Position numbers and translations under genes: made by a program. A stretch of DNA of 64,000 nucleotides, taken from NCBI RefSeq assembly GCF_000764305.2, contig NW_025936103.1, forward strand, positions 42,880 through 106,879, written 5' to 3'. This stretch comes from Hyalella azteca (lineage: Eukaryota > Arthropoda > Malacostraca > Amphipoda > Hyalellidae). Shown here one piece after another: positions 48,416 through 58,860 of the stretch. Below the pieces are notes generated by a model that did not search any database, was not told the origin of the DNA, and was given only the letters and a program-made list of their open reading frames with translations. The number at the start of each line of letters is the position of its first letter. Position 1 is the first letter of the stretch.

Positions 48416-49059
48416 ATTTTTCACGGATTCTGGGATTTTTGTAATTAAAAATTCCGTTTTAACGCGAGTTGTTGTAGGACCCCCTTAACCCCCGACACCC
48501 GCGGCCTGATTGAGGCGGGGGCGTCGAATTCGCCCGATAATTTGAGGTCTTTGAGCTGAGGTCAATGTCAGTGTATTAGACATAATGGTTTTTAGTGAAT
48601 GTTAAGGATCTTGAATTTAATGTCAAGATGAGTTTATTAGTGTTGGGGTGGGTGCAATTAATGATGATTACGGTAGTATAATTGGGCTGTAACGTAATTT
48701 CTCGTTAGCTTCAAGTATGAAGCCAGTGCATATTAATTGAACTTGAAATGAGCCTAGCGCATCATACATGTTTTTTCACATAAATTTTACTATAATATTT
48801 TCACTGTTAATTTGTAATTTTAGCAACTGCCGTGAGGGAATTCATATGAAAATTCAGAAACCTCCTTTATAATAAAAAAATAAATTTACTAAAATACGAA
48901 AAACATGAATGAATTTGTTATTCAAATCGCTTTCATTTCCAGAGGTTAGCGATGTTCATTTTTGTTCGTTAAAAAACACATTAAGATCATGCATTCATAC
49001 TCAGATCCAAGCCAGGCTAACTAGTTCGTTGGAGCGTAAATTACACCGCGTTCGTGCGT
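48416..49059. other. Unique stretch between the two GC islands
   Basis: Includes a C-rich patch (48480-48530, CCCCCTTAACCCCCGACACC) and otherwise AT-rich DNA. No coding exon recognised. Confidence 0.4.
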
Positions 49060-49270
49060 ACGTACATGCGTGCGTGCAACGACGTCCACAAGTGGAGATT
49101 TGAGGACTGGACGTCCACCGCCGCAAACGTTGAGAGACCAACGTTCGGTCCGGGCCAAGTCCGGGGCCCAGTCTGCTTCGGCTGCTCGACGGAGGAGGGT
49201 GTCGACTGTCCGCTCCCCTGACCACGACTCTCCCGCGGCCCAGCGGTCTTCGCACCGACCAAAGTGTCAA
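49060..49270. promoter_or_regulatory. GC-rich candidate 5'UTR/promoter segment near BCL11
   Basis: A second GC-rich block with CGTACG/GCGTGCGTGC repeats at its left edge and unique GC-rich sequence to CCGACCAAAGTG. It is 0.8 kb before the first coding exon candidate. Open frames exist on both strands but without recognisable domains, so noncoding first-exon DNA is the better reading. Confidence 0.35.
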
Positions 49271-50075
49271 AACCAACGAAAATTTTTATCGAGAATAATT
49301 AATTTGAACTTTTTAATGGAGATTAATAGATAAGAATGGAAAACGTATATGATCAGCATGGATTTAGATTTTTTGAGACTTTGTGAAAATTTGGAAAATT
49401 AAGTTTCGTGTTAACAAGAAGTGACTTAGTTGCTCTGAAGTGAAATTTTCGAAGAAAAAAACAAGAAATCGTGCATTGATGACAATAGTGAGTGTTGCTT
49501 TGATTAAAAAACACATTTTCATTTATTATACAATTTTTATAGTTTTGTTCAAAAAAATATTGAACTCATTTGCGCCAACAAAAATGTAACAAATTGTTCG
49601 CTTTTTATATATTCGCCGTAATTTGTTCTTTTCTTATTTTCCAAATATTTTCGACACAATTACAAAATTTTTCATTATTATTTTGTTATTCACACGATAC
49701 AATTTTGAAAAATTTGAAACCTGTAAAAAATTTTCGAGTCGAAAAAATACGTGAAACCTATTTTCTATACCGCATTTTCTCACTCATTTCCAATGACCAA
49801 ACTTAATTTCGAATATTTTCCTAGGAACTTTACGTTTTACAGATTTACAACTTCAGTTTAAAAATTTTTTAAACCGTTCCTCGTTAATAAAAAAATTACT
49901 AGAACATTTGTGATCGCTTTAAAACTTTATTTGATCGTTCTTATACACCTCGTTATTAAAAAAAAGTTTATTAGAACATTTGTGATCGCAAGTATCTGAA
50001 ATATTTCATATCGAAGCGAATGGTGCTGTGGAGCACAGCAGGACCACAGCACTCAGCACCACAGCACACAGCAGC

Positions 50076-50199
50076 ATGGAGGTGCTGTACCCCAGCAACC
50101 TAGCACTACTCAGCATGTTCCTCAAGCAGCCTCCTGGTGCTAGTGCTGATCCAATGCTGCTAGACCTCAAAAAAGATGAAACTCGTCACGAAAAAACAG
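50076..50199 (+). CDS. Bcl11: BCL11/CG9650-type factor, probable first coding exon
   Basis: ATG at 50076 opens 41 codons beginning MEVLYPSNLALLSMFLKQPP and ends at ACAG|GTTAGT, a good donor in phase 1. The ORF is closed upstream by an in-frame TGA at 49983-49985, and no stop lies between that TGA and the ATG. Splicing to 57856 makes a GAC (Asp) codon and keeps the frame open into the zinc-finger exon, which is the main support. Vertebrate BCL11 proteins start with an SRRKQ motif that recruits the NuRD complex (family knowledge). That motif is absent here, so this may be an alternative first exon or a lineage-specific N-terminus. The CACAGCAC-rich sequence just before the ATG would be 5'UTR. 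I did not recognise the peptide itself. Confidence 0.5.
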
Positions 50200-50285
50200 G
50201 TTAGTTGAAATTATTTATTGTTTTTCTTATTTTCCTTGTTTTTAGCGCATTTCTCATTTATGAAAAAATGCACTATTGCGCTCGC

Positions 50286-50362
50286 CATTTCCATCTGTCC
50301 GTCCGTCTGTCCGTCCGTCTGTCCGTCCGTCTGTCCGTCCGTCTGTCTGTCCGTCCGTGACT
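50286..50362. repeat. TCCG/TCTG microsatellite
   Basis: TCTGTCCGTCCG repeated about six times, 90 bp inside the intron. Confidence 0.95.
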
Positions 50363-52794
50363 TCATGTTTTCGTCGACGAGAAAATGCGCTCTCTGTCAC
50401 TCACTGCAGTGAGTACTGAGTTATAATTTTTAGACTCTATTTTCAAACCACATACATAATTTATAATAAACTACTAAATTAGCGAAATGAAAATTCTTTG
50501 TCCTTTCTTATTGTAATGTTTTTCGAATAATGTTCAATTATTTTCGCGAACATATACGGCGATGGTATAATAATAATATGTACTGATAATATAAATTATA
50601 TTTGGAGAACCAAAAGGAAGACTTGCAGCATATTGTACCCCATATATAATATTTGAAGGACCGAATTTATAAAGGATCATAACATCTTTACGATCTTAAT
50701 ATATTCGCATAAGCATTTCTCATTATTATCTCGTCCAGCATATAAATAAACTAAATTTTTAATTTTAACCACAACTCGACATATATTTACATTATATTTA
50801 ATTTATTTTACTTTTTCTTCCCATTGATAATATTTTTGTAATGTTGTAAATTAATCGACATCTTGAAACGCTTAACCAAGCATAATTCAACTATAATTTT
50901 CAACAGGCAAGATTCATTACATTATTTACTATTTACTTAAAAAATATTTCTATATATTTGTAGTTCACCTAAACTAAAATTACTTAAAAATTCTGCTAAC
51001 AATCCATCTAGCGTTAATTCATTTCTGCACTTAAAAGAGATGAATGAGTAGCAAATTGTGTCTAGAATTGTACACTTCATTCTCTTCTCCAGACTCCTGC
51101 CTCAGGGAAAAATGAAACTTTTATGTAACTGACCATCTATGAATAGTATATAAGTTATAAATAGAAATATTATTATTTCTATTTATATTATACAAGTTCC
51201 TAAGTCATATTTTTCGTGTAAATTTAAAATTAATGTTAATCAATTATTATTAGAAATATTGCATAAATTTCAAAGTTGTGTTGGTCTAGGAAAGGCAAAT
51301 AAATTTATTCGGATATTTTTCTATAAAAACATAATTTTTTCTTAGAGAGAAACTGCAAAAAATTATTTCGTTAAAATTGTACCAAGATTTCAATATTTGC
51401 AAATTTAGCTGATTTGGAAAAGGCTACAAAATTTTTCAAATGGATTTCTTCAAATATTCCAAAAATTTCATAAATCCATAAATGATGATAATATTTTAAT
51501 ACCAAAGTTCAATAATATTCAATATAATGGTTCAAAATTCAAGTTAAAGTTGGCTGATTATGTTCAACACAATCTTATCTCATACCTGATAGATTTCATT
51601 ATTTTGTGTTATAGGTAAACGCTTCAGAATTTATATCTGCATTCATGAAAAATTTGCACGCATATGAAATTTTGAAGCTAATATTTTTTAAATATACTAC
51701 AATATTATTTTTCAAGATAGTAATTTCCATATTCAATTCTGATCACTTTATTACAACTTAATTCTTTCGTTATAATGAATAATTTCCAAGCAAGCAGCAC
51801 ATATATATAACTTTCAGATCATCCATTGTATATTTTTTGTGTGTGGCCATACATTGAAAAAATACTTATGAAAATATAGCAATACTTTTATTTATCGTTG
51901 TTGTTTAATAGCAATCTTTTCTTCATTATTACGAGTCTATTTATGGCTTAATAAAACAAAATATTTAGCATGGCAAATGTTATACAAAATTGAATGTTCA
52001 TTGTACCGAATTTTTAAGGGGCAGGTAAATATTTTAACTTAAAAATAAATGATGAAAAAGCGCTAAAACGAAGCAAAATAATATATATGTGCGTCATTAT
52101 ATATCAGGCAAAGGTGCGTTAATTAATTCAACGCCGTAAATGAGATTAAATGGTAATACTTAATAATATTATAACATATACAATATTATTCGCTTTTATT
52201 TTACAGTTTTCTCCCTATTAAATATTAAAAATATTTTTCCGGCCGCAACGGTTAATTGATATTCGTGATTTGAATGAAAGATTTCACAAGTTTGCTTCAT
52301 AATATTGATTACAAATTATAATACCTATAACATTCATTTATATATTGCCAGGTGTATAACAATGTTACTCATGAAACTGTGATTAATAATTATCCACTTT
52401 TTCATAAGCAATTTTCTATAAAATTTTATTTACCTAGTCGTAATAAATAATTTTTTAAAACTGTAATATACAAAATGAAATACGACGTAAAAAATATCAC
52501 TCTTAAAAATCAGAAGCGCTTAAATTTATACGTTAACGCATAGAATTTAAATAAACACAGGTTTATCGCTAACTTATATACTTTAAGGTATCATAATTAA
52601 AATTTTACTTAAAACAATTTTGTTGTGTAATAATTGTAAATATTCGAAATATATTCAATTAATTAAATTGATTGCATTTCACCGCAAAGTTCGTCTAATG
52701 AGCAACACAACTCAAGTTATCCAAACTCATATCGTCCAACTTGAAAACTTTGTTCAACTTCGCCCAACTTTCTGGAACTAAGTTCGGTGGCCGC

Positions 52795-53060
52795 AGGCTG
52801 GCGTTCGCGCCCGCTGCAATGCTATTCCTACGGGAAAAAGTTAAGAAACTGTAACACTTTTGCATGAGCTAATATTGCCACTGCAATGCTATTCATACGG
52901 TAAAAAGTTAACAAAATGTAACACTTTTGCATGAGAAATCTTGCCGCTACAATGCTATTCCTACGAGAAAAGTTACTCGAGTACCGCTGTTCGGCGCGTG
53001 ATCGTCCCGATACAAATTCCCGTTTTGAATGTAATTTTTTTCTAATGCTATTCGTACGAG
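52795..53060. repeat. Diverged ~68-bp repeat (CAATGCTATTC phrase)
   Basis: CAATGCTATTCCTACGGGAA at 52817, 52885 and 52950 areas and a fourth partial near 53045, with AAAAGTTAACAAAATGTAAC between the first copies. Confidence 0.75.
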
Positions 53061-53204
53061 AAAAGTTTCAGTTCCCCCCACGTGGCCGACTGGTTAGACC
53101 GGACCGATCGTGAATGCGGTCCGCGTGGCCCACACGCGCGCCCGGTAAAAATGTAAACAAAATGAATGTGAATGAAACGTGAACAAATGCAGGGCATTCA
53201 TGAG

Positions 53205-53512
53205 CACGCGTTGAATGGTCTGCAGGGGTGTTGCATGGTCTGTAGGGGTGTTGCATGGTCTGTAGGGGTGTTGCGTGGTCTGTAGGGGTGTTGCGTGGTC
53301 TGCAGGGGTGAGGGGTGTTGCGTGGTCTGTAGAGGTGTTGCATGGTCTGCAGGGGTGTTGCGTGGTCTGTTGGGGTGTTGCGTGGTCTGTAGGGGTGTTG
53401 CGTGCTCTGTAGGGTTGTTCCGTGGTCTGTAGGGTTGTTGCGTGGTCTGTAGGGGTGTTGCGTGGTCTGTAGGGGTGTTGCACGGTCTGTAGGAGTGTTG
53501 CATGGTCTGCAT
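53205..53512. repeat. 20-bp minisatellite (GGGGTGTTGCGTGGTCTGTA), ~15 copies
   Basis: Regular array with GCATGGTC/GCGTGGTC and CTGCA/CTGTA subtypes. Frames on the - strand (PCNTPTDHAT) are repeat read-through. Confidence 0.96.
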
Positions 53513-53827
53513 TAGTGTTGTTGCCGCAAAAAAAAAAACAACAAGTTTCACCGCAAGTTTCATTTCTATTTCATTTTTTACATTTTTTCCTCCCATTTCC
53601 CGCTGGACCGAAGTGCGGGTCCGGCATTTTTCGGTTCCGGTCAGCGGAGGAGAACCGCGCGTGTGGTCCGCGTATGGGCGTCTTATCGCCGGCCAACCGG
53701 CCAGTCAGAAAAATAAATAAGCCATAGATATATTGTCCAATATAATATATAATAGATATATCAATATATAATAAAACTTATATTGTTGACACACTTTCTG
53801 ATTCGCTCTTTTTGGGCGGGTCAAACT

Positions 53828-53842
53828 GTGTCAGGATGACCC
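53828..53842. repeat. Dispersed IR3 palindrome, copy 6
   Basis: GTGTCA-GGA-TGACCC, intronic. The reverse strand reads GTGGGTCATCCTGACACAGT and continues TTGACCCGCCC, sharing the CAGTTTG flank of the 9267 and 38830 copies. Confidence 0.6.
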
Positions 53843-53947
53843 ACATACGCGTACAAAGTGCACTAGTTGTTGAACAAGTAACACTCATATAAATATATAT
53901 GTTATTTATTGTTATATTAATATTTTTTATAATATTAATATAAGATA

Positions 53948-54074
53948 TACTCATAAAGCCTGCTATATGGGGACGTGCATATAAGATATACTCATAAAGC
54001 CCGCTATATGAGGACGTGCATATAAGATATACTCATAAAGCCCGCTATATGGGGACGTGCATATAAGATATACT
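53948..54074. repeat. 41-bp tandem repeat, three copies, ends at an N
   Basis: ATAAGATATACTCATAAAGC plus CCGCTATATGGGGACGTGCAT. The third copy is cut by the N at 54075. Confidence 0.95.
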
Positions 54075-54075
54075 N

Positions 54076-54297
54076 CAGACTTCTTTTATTGTCTGCCTTC
54101 ATTACAGACTTCTTTTATTGTCTGCCTTCATTGCAGACTTCTTTTATTGTCTGCCTTCATTACAGACTTCTTTTATTGTCTGCCTTCATTACAGACTTCT
54201 TTTATTGTCTGCCTTCATTACATACTTCTTTTATTGTCTGCCTTAATTACAGACTTCTTTTATTGTCTGCCTTCATTGCAGACTTCTTTTATCGGTC
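54076..54297. repeat. 29-bp minisatellite, starts at an N
   Basis: Seven and a half copies of CAGACTTCTTTTATTGTCTG plus CCTTCATTA. CAGAC...GTCTG are complementary arms in every unit. It begins exactly after the N at 54075. Confidence 0.96.
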
Positions 54298-54399
54298 ATC
54301 TAATTGGCATCACATAATCAGAAGATCGAATTAATCTTCGTGTCTCCCAGGCACGAAAGTCTGCGGTGAACGCACAAAAACTTTCGTATTCGTGCGTCG

Positions 54400-54775
54400 T
54401 GCTCGATAAGTTACTGTTACTAACACACTGTCGTAAGTATTACTTACGACAGAGCGTAATAATTTAACTATATAATATACTTAATTACTTAATTATATAC
54501 TTAACTATAATAAGTTACGGCAATAATACTTACTTCGTAAGTATTTACGAAGTAAGTAATACTTACTTCGTAAGTATTATTTACGACATCCTACTTATAC
54601 GACGTCCTACTTACGAAGTCCTACTTACTACGTCCTACTTAGGAAGTCCTACTTACGACGTAATACTTACGACGTCCGACTTACGACGCCCTACTTAGGA
54701 AGTCCTACTTACGACGTAATACTTACGACGTCCTACTTACGACGTTCTACTTACGACTGTCGTAAGACGAGGGCG
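54400..54775. repeat. Palindrome-rich CTTACGAC/GTCGTAAG repeat
   Basis: ACTTACTTCGTA (54528-54539) pairs with TACGAAGTAAGT (54546-54557), and the pattern re-inverts just downstream. From 54590 a 15-bp unit (CCTACTTACGACGT) recurs with TACTTACGAAGT variants, closing with CTTACGACTGTCGTAAG. Confidence 0.88.
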
Positions 54776-54799
54776 AGTCTCCCGCGTCTCCTAATTCGG

Positions 54800-54935
54800 T
54801 TACCGCCGCGCGCCTGTCTGATTAGCGGACCTCCATTAGCTGCCGGTAACTAATGGTAACAGAGCCACCACTGCACGCACCGGGGCCTCCATTAGCGGCC
54901 GGTAACTAATGGTAACAGAGCCTCCACTGCACGCA
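54800..54935. repeat. ~64-bp direct duplication
   Basis: CCTCCATTAGCTGCCGGTAA at 54830 and CCTCCATTAGCGGCCGGTAA at 54887, each followed by CTAATGGTAACAGAGCC and CACTGCACGCAC. Confidence 0.88.
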
Positions 54936-54944
54936 CTGCATTGG

Positions 54945-55110
54945 GCTGTGTGAATGTGGACTCTGTGTGTTCTGTGTGTGGTTTGTGTGTGGACTGTGTG
55001 TGAACTGTGTGTGGACTGTGCGTGTGTTGTGTGACTGTGGACCGTGTATACGGGCTGTGTGTGGACTGTGTGTGTGCTGTGTGTGATCTGTGTGTGGACT
55101 GTATATGTTG
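54945..55110. repeat. TGTGTGTGGACTG minisatellite
   Basis: Variable GT-rich units with CTGTGTGTGGA core. Confidence 0.88.
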
Positions 55111-55244
55111 ATTGTCTCAGGCCACAATTTGTGTGCCACAAATTTTTTTGTGGTTGAACTTGTGCTTCTTCCTCTTCCTTTTGTGTTGTGTGGACTTGTG
55201 TGTTTGTTGTAATATGTCGTGTAGCCTCGGCGATACCTATAATG

Positions 55245-55470
55245 AGAATTATACATACATTATCTGTTTATTCCGAGACTTATACATACATTATCTGTTT
55301 ATTCCGAGACCAATATATATATATATATATTATCTGTTTATTCCGAGACCTATACATACATATATTGTCTCCTTGTACCCAGACCTATACGTATATTATC
55401 TGTCTATACCGAGACCTATACATATATTATCTCATGATACCGAGTCTCATAAATATATTATTCATTTCAA
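55245..55470. repeat. ~31-bp minisatellite (ATTATCTGTTTATTCCGAGA)
   Basis: Six to seven copies of ATTATCTGTTTATTCCGAGA plus CCTATACATAC, decaying to the right. Confidence 0.9.
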
Positions 55471-55924
55471 CCGAGTCCTATAAATTTATTATTTATCTCA
55501 CACAATATACTATTTTTCTCTGTGTCCTTGCGCTGCGACGAGCTATTCATTAATGAATTAATTGACATTTTAGCGTAAAAAACTTTAATGTCGTAAGCTA
55601 ACCTCGTGCCTAACGAGCCAATCAGCGGCCTCGTTACAAGGTCGCGCTCTCATTGGCTGGCCGCTGGTCAAGGTCACACTGTGATTGGTCAGCCTAAGGC
55701 AATTAATCCGGCCAATAGGGTCCGCCCAATTCCTGGCCGCTGTCCATCCTATTGATCAGCAACAAGTTTATCGATTTATCTTATTTACCCTCTGATAACT
55801 ATATTACACAACTATTATTATTATCACCTGATGTTAGCTAAATTATTCATATAGTGTCGGTATTACCTGTTAATAACTATATTATTTATCTGTATATCTT
55901 AAATGATTATTTCACTTTTAAATA

Positions 55925-55995
55925 GCCGGTATTTGGCCACCCATAAATCACCGGTGTTTGGCCACCCATAAATCGCCGATATTCGGCCACCCACG
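55925..55995. repeat. 26-28 bp triplication (TTTGGCCACCCATAAATC)
   Basis: Three copies of CCGGTGTTTGGCCACCCATA-type unit. A form of the dispersed GGCCACC...ATAA theme. Confidence 0.85.
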
Positions 55996-56079
55996 CGCCG
56001 CTTGTCCGTCATTGTGAGGCTAATTGTCGCCACACAATCGCCGGGTTACAATTGGCAACAAAACTGTCGCTTATCGTCG

Positions 56080-56258
56080 TTATTGTGCAGAGCTTGTTAT
56101 TGTGCACAGCTTGTTATTGTGCACAGCTTGTTGTTGTGCAGAGCTTGTTATTGTACAGAGCTTGTTATTGTGCACAGTTTGTTATTGTGCACAGCTTGTT
56201 ATTGTGCAGAGCTTGTTATTGTGCACAGCTTGCTATTGTGCACAGCTTGTTATTTTGC
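56080..56258. repeat. 17-bp minisatellite (CAGCTTGTTATTGTGCA), ~10 copies
   Basis: Perfect 17-bp spacing with CAGAGCTTG/CACAGCTTG variants. Followed at 56282-56335 by three copies of a TGTGCTGCTCTATAAT unit. Confidence 0.95.
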
Positions 56259-57124
56259 TGCAAAGCTACTGTTATTATTAACTATATTTGTGCTGCTCTA
56301 TAATTGTGCTGCTCTATAATTGTGCTGCTCTATATTTGTGTATATAATGGTATTATATTGCATGCATATGTATGTATGATTGTATTGTATGTGTGTAAAT
56401 GCTGCTGTATCGTATAGTAGCCTGAATGTATTTTTTGGCCCAGAGATTTCATTTCTTATAATACAAATTTAGTATTCATTTTATTCATTGAAATTCAACA
56501 TATGCATATTGGATAAGATGCATATTAAAGTACATATTTACCTGTAACAATAGACTTCGAAAAATTTTCTCCTGTGAATTTTTATAAATAACACAAATTG
56601 TACAATTCCAAGTATTTGCTTATTAATTATTCAAGTTTCGTGGTAAGTCAAATCTGGTCCAAAATCGCACATATTTAAATGTGTGTAGTTTGAAGAGACC
56701 TGCATGCCTTTCACGCTTTCAGAGACACCTTTTTTGTTAGGTTTTTTGTAAAGAAGTTTTTGCTCTGCATATGAAAAGGTTGATTCAGAGCGTCGTGTGT
56801 GAAAGGGAGACCGGGCTGTGTGCCTATGCATTTGTGTATGTATGTTGGTGTGTGTGTGTGTGCTCGTGCTATACAGAAGGGGGCATACAGCAGCAGCTGC
56901 ATGCATGCCATTATACAAGCCTTAAATACATGGAAAGGGGAGAGGGAAAGGGAAGGAGGGGTGAGGGAAAAGGAAGGAAGAAGGGTGATCAAAAAGGAAG
57001 CCCGCAATGCAGCGCAGGATTTAAGTGAACACGGTTTTTTTTTCTTTGTATATGAACGTGATGTTTAACGTCCAGAACATTAACGGCCTCCCATCTCCAT
57101 AACGTAGGAGATTTCTAAACAATA
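56259..57124. other. Intronic DNA without recognised feature
   Basis: AT-rich, with a GTGTGTGT tract (56850-56862) and a GGGAAAGG purine tract (56935-56985). Frames on both strands are unsupported. Confidence 0.4.
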
Positions 57125-57835
57125 CAAAACTCAAATTGTGCTGTAAAAATATTTATTCTATACAAAATCCGACAAAAAGGGTTTATAAACATAAACTATA
57201 TTAAATAAATAAGTTGAAAAATCTCCCATTGTGCAGGAAAAATATTCTTTTCTAAACCAATCCGACAAAAAAAGTTGAAAAATACTAAACTAGAATTTGA
57301 ATAAATTAATAAGTTAACAAATCTCCCCTTGCACAGTAGAAATGTTTTATTCTAAACCAATCCGACAAAAAGGGTTTAAAATTTTAAAATTAAATTTGAT
57401 TAAATAAATATGTTAACAAATCTCTCATTGTACAGTAAAAATGTTTTATTGTAGACCAAACCGACAAAACGGGTTTAAAAAAACAGAAACTTAAATTTGG
57501 TTAAATTAATAAATTAACAAATCTCACATTGTGCATTAAAAATGTTTTATTCATCAGAAAATTCAACAAAAATGGCTGAAAACATACACTGTTAGAAAAA
57601 ACGGTGAAAAAACAGTCCCACCGGCATCCTAGTGGCCGGTCGCCCCGTGAAAATAAACTGTTTTGCCGTTTTTATCAGATGTTTTGCAGATTTCTGGTGT
57701 TAAATTGGAATAAAAACGGTGAAACGGTGTTTCTTTTCACGTGCCGACCGGCCACTGAAACGCCGGTAATACCGTTAACGGTCATTTTTCTAACAGTGTA
57801 AATTTAAATTTGATTAAATAAATAAGCTAATTAAT
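57125..57835. repeat. ~100-bp tandem repeat, five copies, interrupted by a MITE
   Basis: ATCTCCCATT-type words recur at 57221, 57321, 57420 and 57521, each followed by GCAGTAAAAATGTTTTATTC and CCGACAAAAAGGGTTTAAAA. The fifth copy is split: its left part ends at 57586 and its tail (AAATTTGATTAAATAAATAAG) resumes at 57801. Confidence 0.93.
57587..57798. mobile_element. 212-bp foldback MITE (Tc1/mariner-like ends) with TA duplication
   Basis: Starts CACTGTTAGAAAAA and ends with its exact reverse complement TTTTTCTAACAGTG. The inverted similarity extends about 90 bp into each side, including AGTGGCCGGTCG on both arms, so the whole element can fold back. It is flanked by TA at 57585-57586 and 57799-57800. 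It has no coding capacity. CACTG ends plus a TA target-site duplication suggest mobilisation by a Tc1/mariner-type transposase (inference). It sits 57 bp upstream of a splice acceptor. Confidence 0.92.
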
Positions 57836-57855
57836 TAATGCATTTATCTCCACAG

Positions 57856-58455
57856 ACGGGCTAAGCAGCAACGTCGGGGGCGGCGGGCCCGTGCCAACGT
57901 GCGCCGACGTCCTAACGTGCGGTGTCTGTCAGAAGGACTTCCTCCTAGCAGACATCCTTGGCTTCATCCAGCACAAAGTCCACTGCCAGTCCACAGCATC
58001 AAGTCCCAACCACCACAACCGCAGCACTTCAGACGAGTCCCACTCAGACGAGGCTATTAAAGACCTCAGCAACCTCAGCACCCTCAGCACTAACCTCAGC
58101 ACCCTCAGCAGCGCCAGCAGCAGTGCCTGTCAACAACAAATCAACACCAGCAGCAGCAGCACAACAAGCAACAACAACAACAAAACAAACCCCCCGGAGT
58201 TGGTTGTTGATATGAATGGGGGATTGGGGTCCCCGACAGGGGGTTTAGATCCCCCCGCAACCCCCGATGATGACAAAACCAAAACCGGAAACCCGGATGG
58301 GGTTTCTGGAGACCAAGACCGGACCACCCCGCGCCCCGGCCATCAGGAGGACAAGAGGAAGAGGGAGGACCACGAGGACGCCGATGGACAGACTTTGTCC
58401 ATAAGGAAGAAGGCCAAGAGCGTTCAGGACGCCGGCGCCAACACCATCAATAGCG
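57856..58455 (+). CDS. Bcl11: BCL11/CG9650-type transcription factor, CCHC zinc-finger exon
   Basis: A 600-bp internal exon between CTCCACAG and G|GTGAGT, phase 1 at both ends. About 25 residues in it encodes VLTCGVCQKDFLLADILGF followed by IQHKVHC, the N-terminal CCHC finger found in BCL11A, BCL11B and fly CG9650 (C-x2-C-x14-H). The last spacing is H-x3-C, one residue shorter than I recall for vertebrate BCL11A (H-x4-C). After the finger comes a Ser/Thr/Asn/Gln-rich linker (about residues 50-110 of the exon), a Gly/Pro/Asp-rich part, and two basic clusters, KRKRE and RKKAK, likely nuclear localisation signals. The classical C2H2 fingers expected further on are not in the window. Family members act in the nucleus as DNA-binding repressors through chromatin complexes. 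The exon is about twice the length of the vertebrate equivalent because of the linker. Confidence 0.9.
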
Positions 58456-58484
58456 GTGAGTACGGCGGCCGAAATATGGCCAAT

Positions 58485-58860
58485 ATGTGGCTAAAATGTG
58501 GCTAATATGTGGCTAATGTGTGGCTTATACGTGGCTAATGTGTGGCCAATATGTGGCAATTATGTGGCCAATATAAAGCCAATATGTGGCTAATATGTGG
58601 CTAATATGTGGCTAATGCGTGGTTAATATGTGGCCGATATGTGGCCAATATGTGACCAATATGTCATCATTTTGTTGTCATCAGGTGAATCATATGAAGC
58701 AAGTGTGTGGACAATTTTGATCTAAAATGTGGCTTGAATGAGGCCAATATGTGGCTAATGTGTGGCTAATGCGTGTGTAAATGTGGATAATGTGTGGCTA
58801 ATGCGTATGTGAATGTGGCTAATGTGTGGCTAATATGTGGCTAATTTGTACGTAGCAAGA
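58485..58860. repeat. ATATGTGGCTA degenerate 10-11 bp repeat (block 1)
   Basis: About 30 copies of ATATGTGGCTA/ATATGTGGCCA starting 30 bp after the exon's donor site, with decreasing regularity. Confidence 0.92.

Larger units (their letters stand above)
50200..57855 (+). other. Intron of the BCL11-type gene (7.66 kb)
   Basis: GT at 50200-50201, AG at 57854-57855. The acceptor is preceded by a short pyrimidine stretch (TTTATCTCCACAG) and by CTAATTAATTAAT as likely branch-point region. The first 3 kb (50.4-53.2 kb) is AT-rich unique DNA in which I see no feature. The rest is packed with tandem arrays and one MITE, listed separately. Confidence 0.55.
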
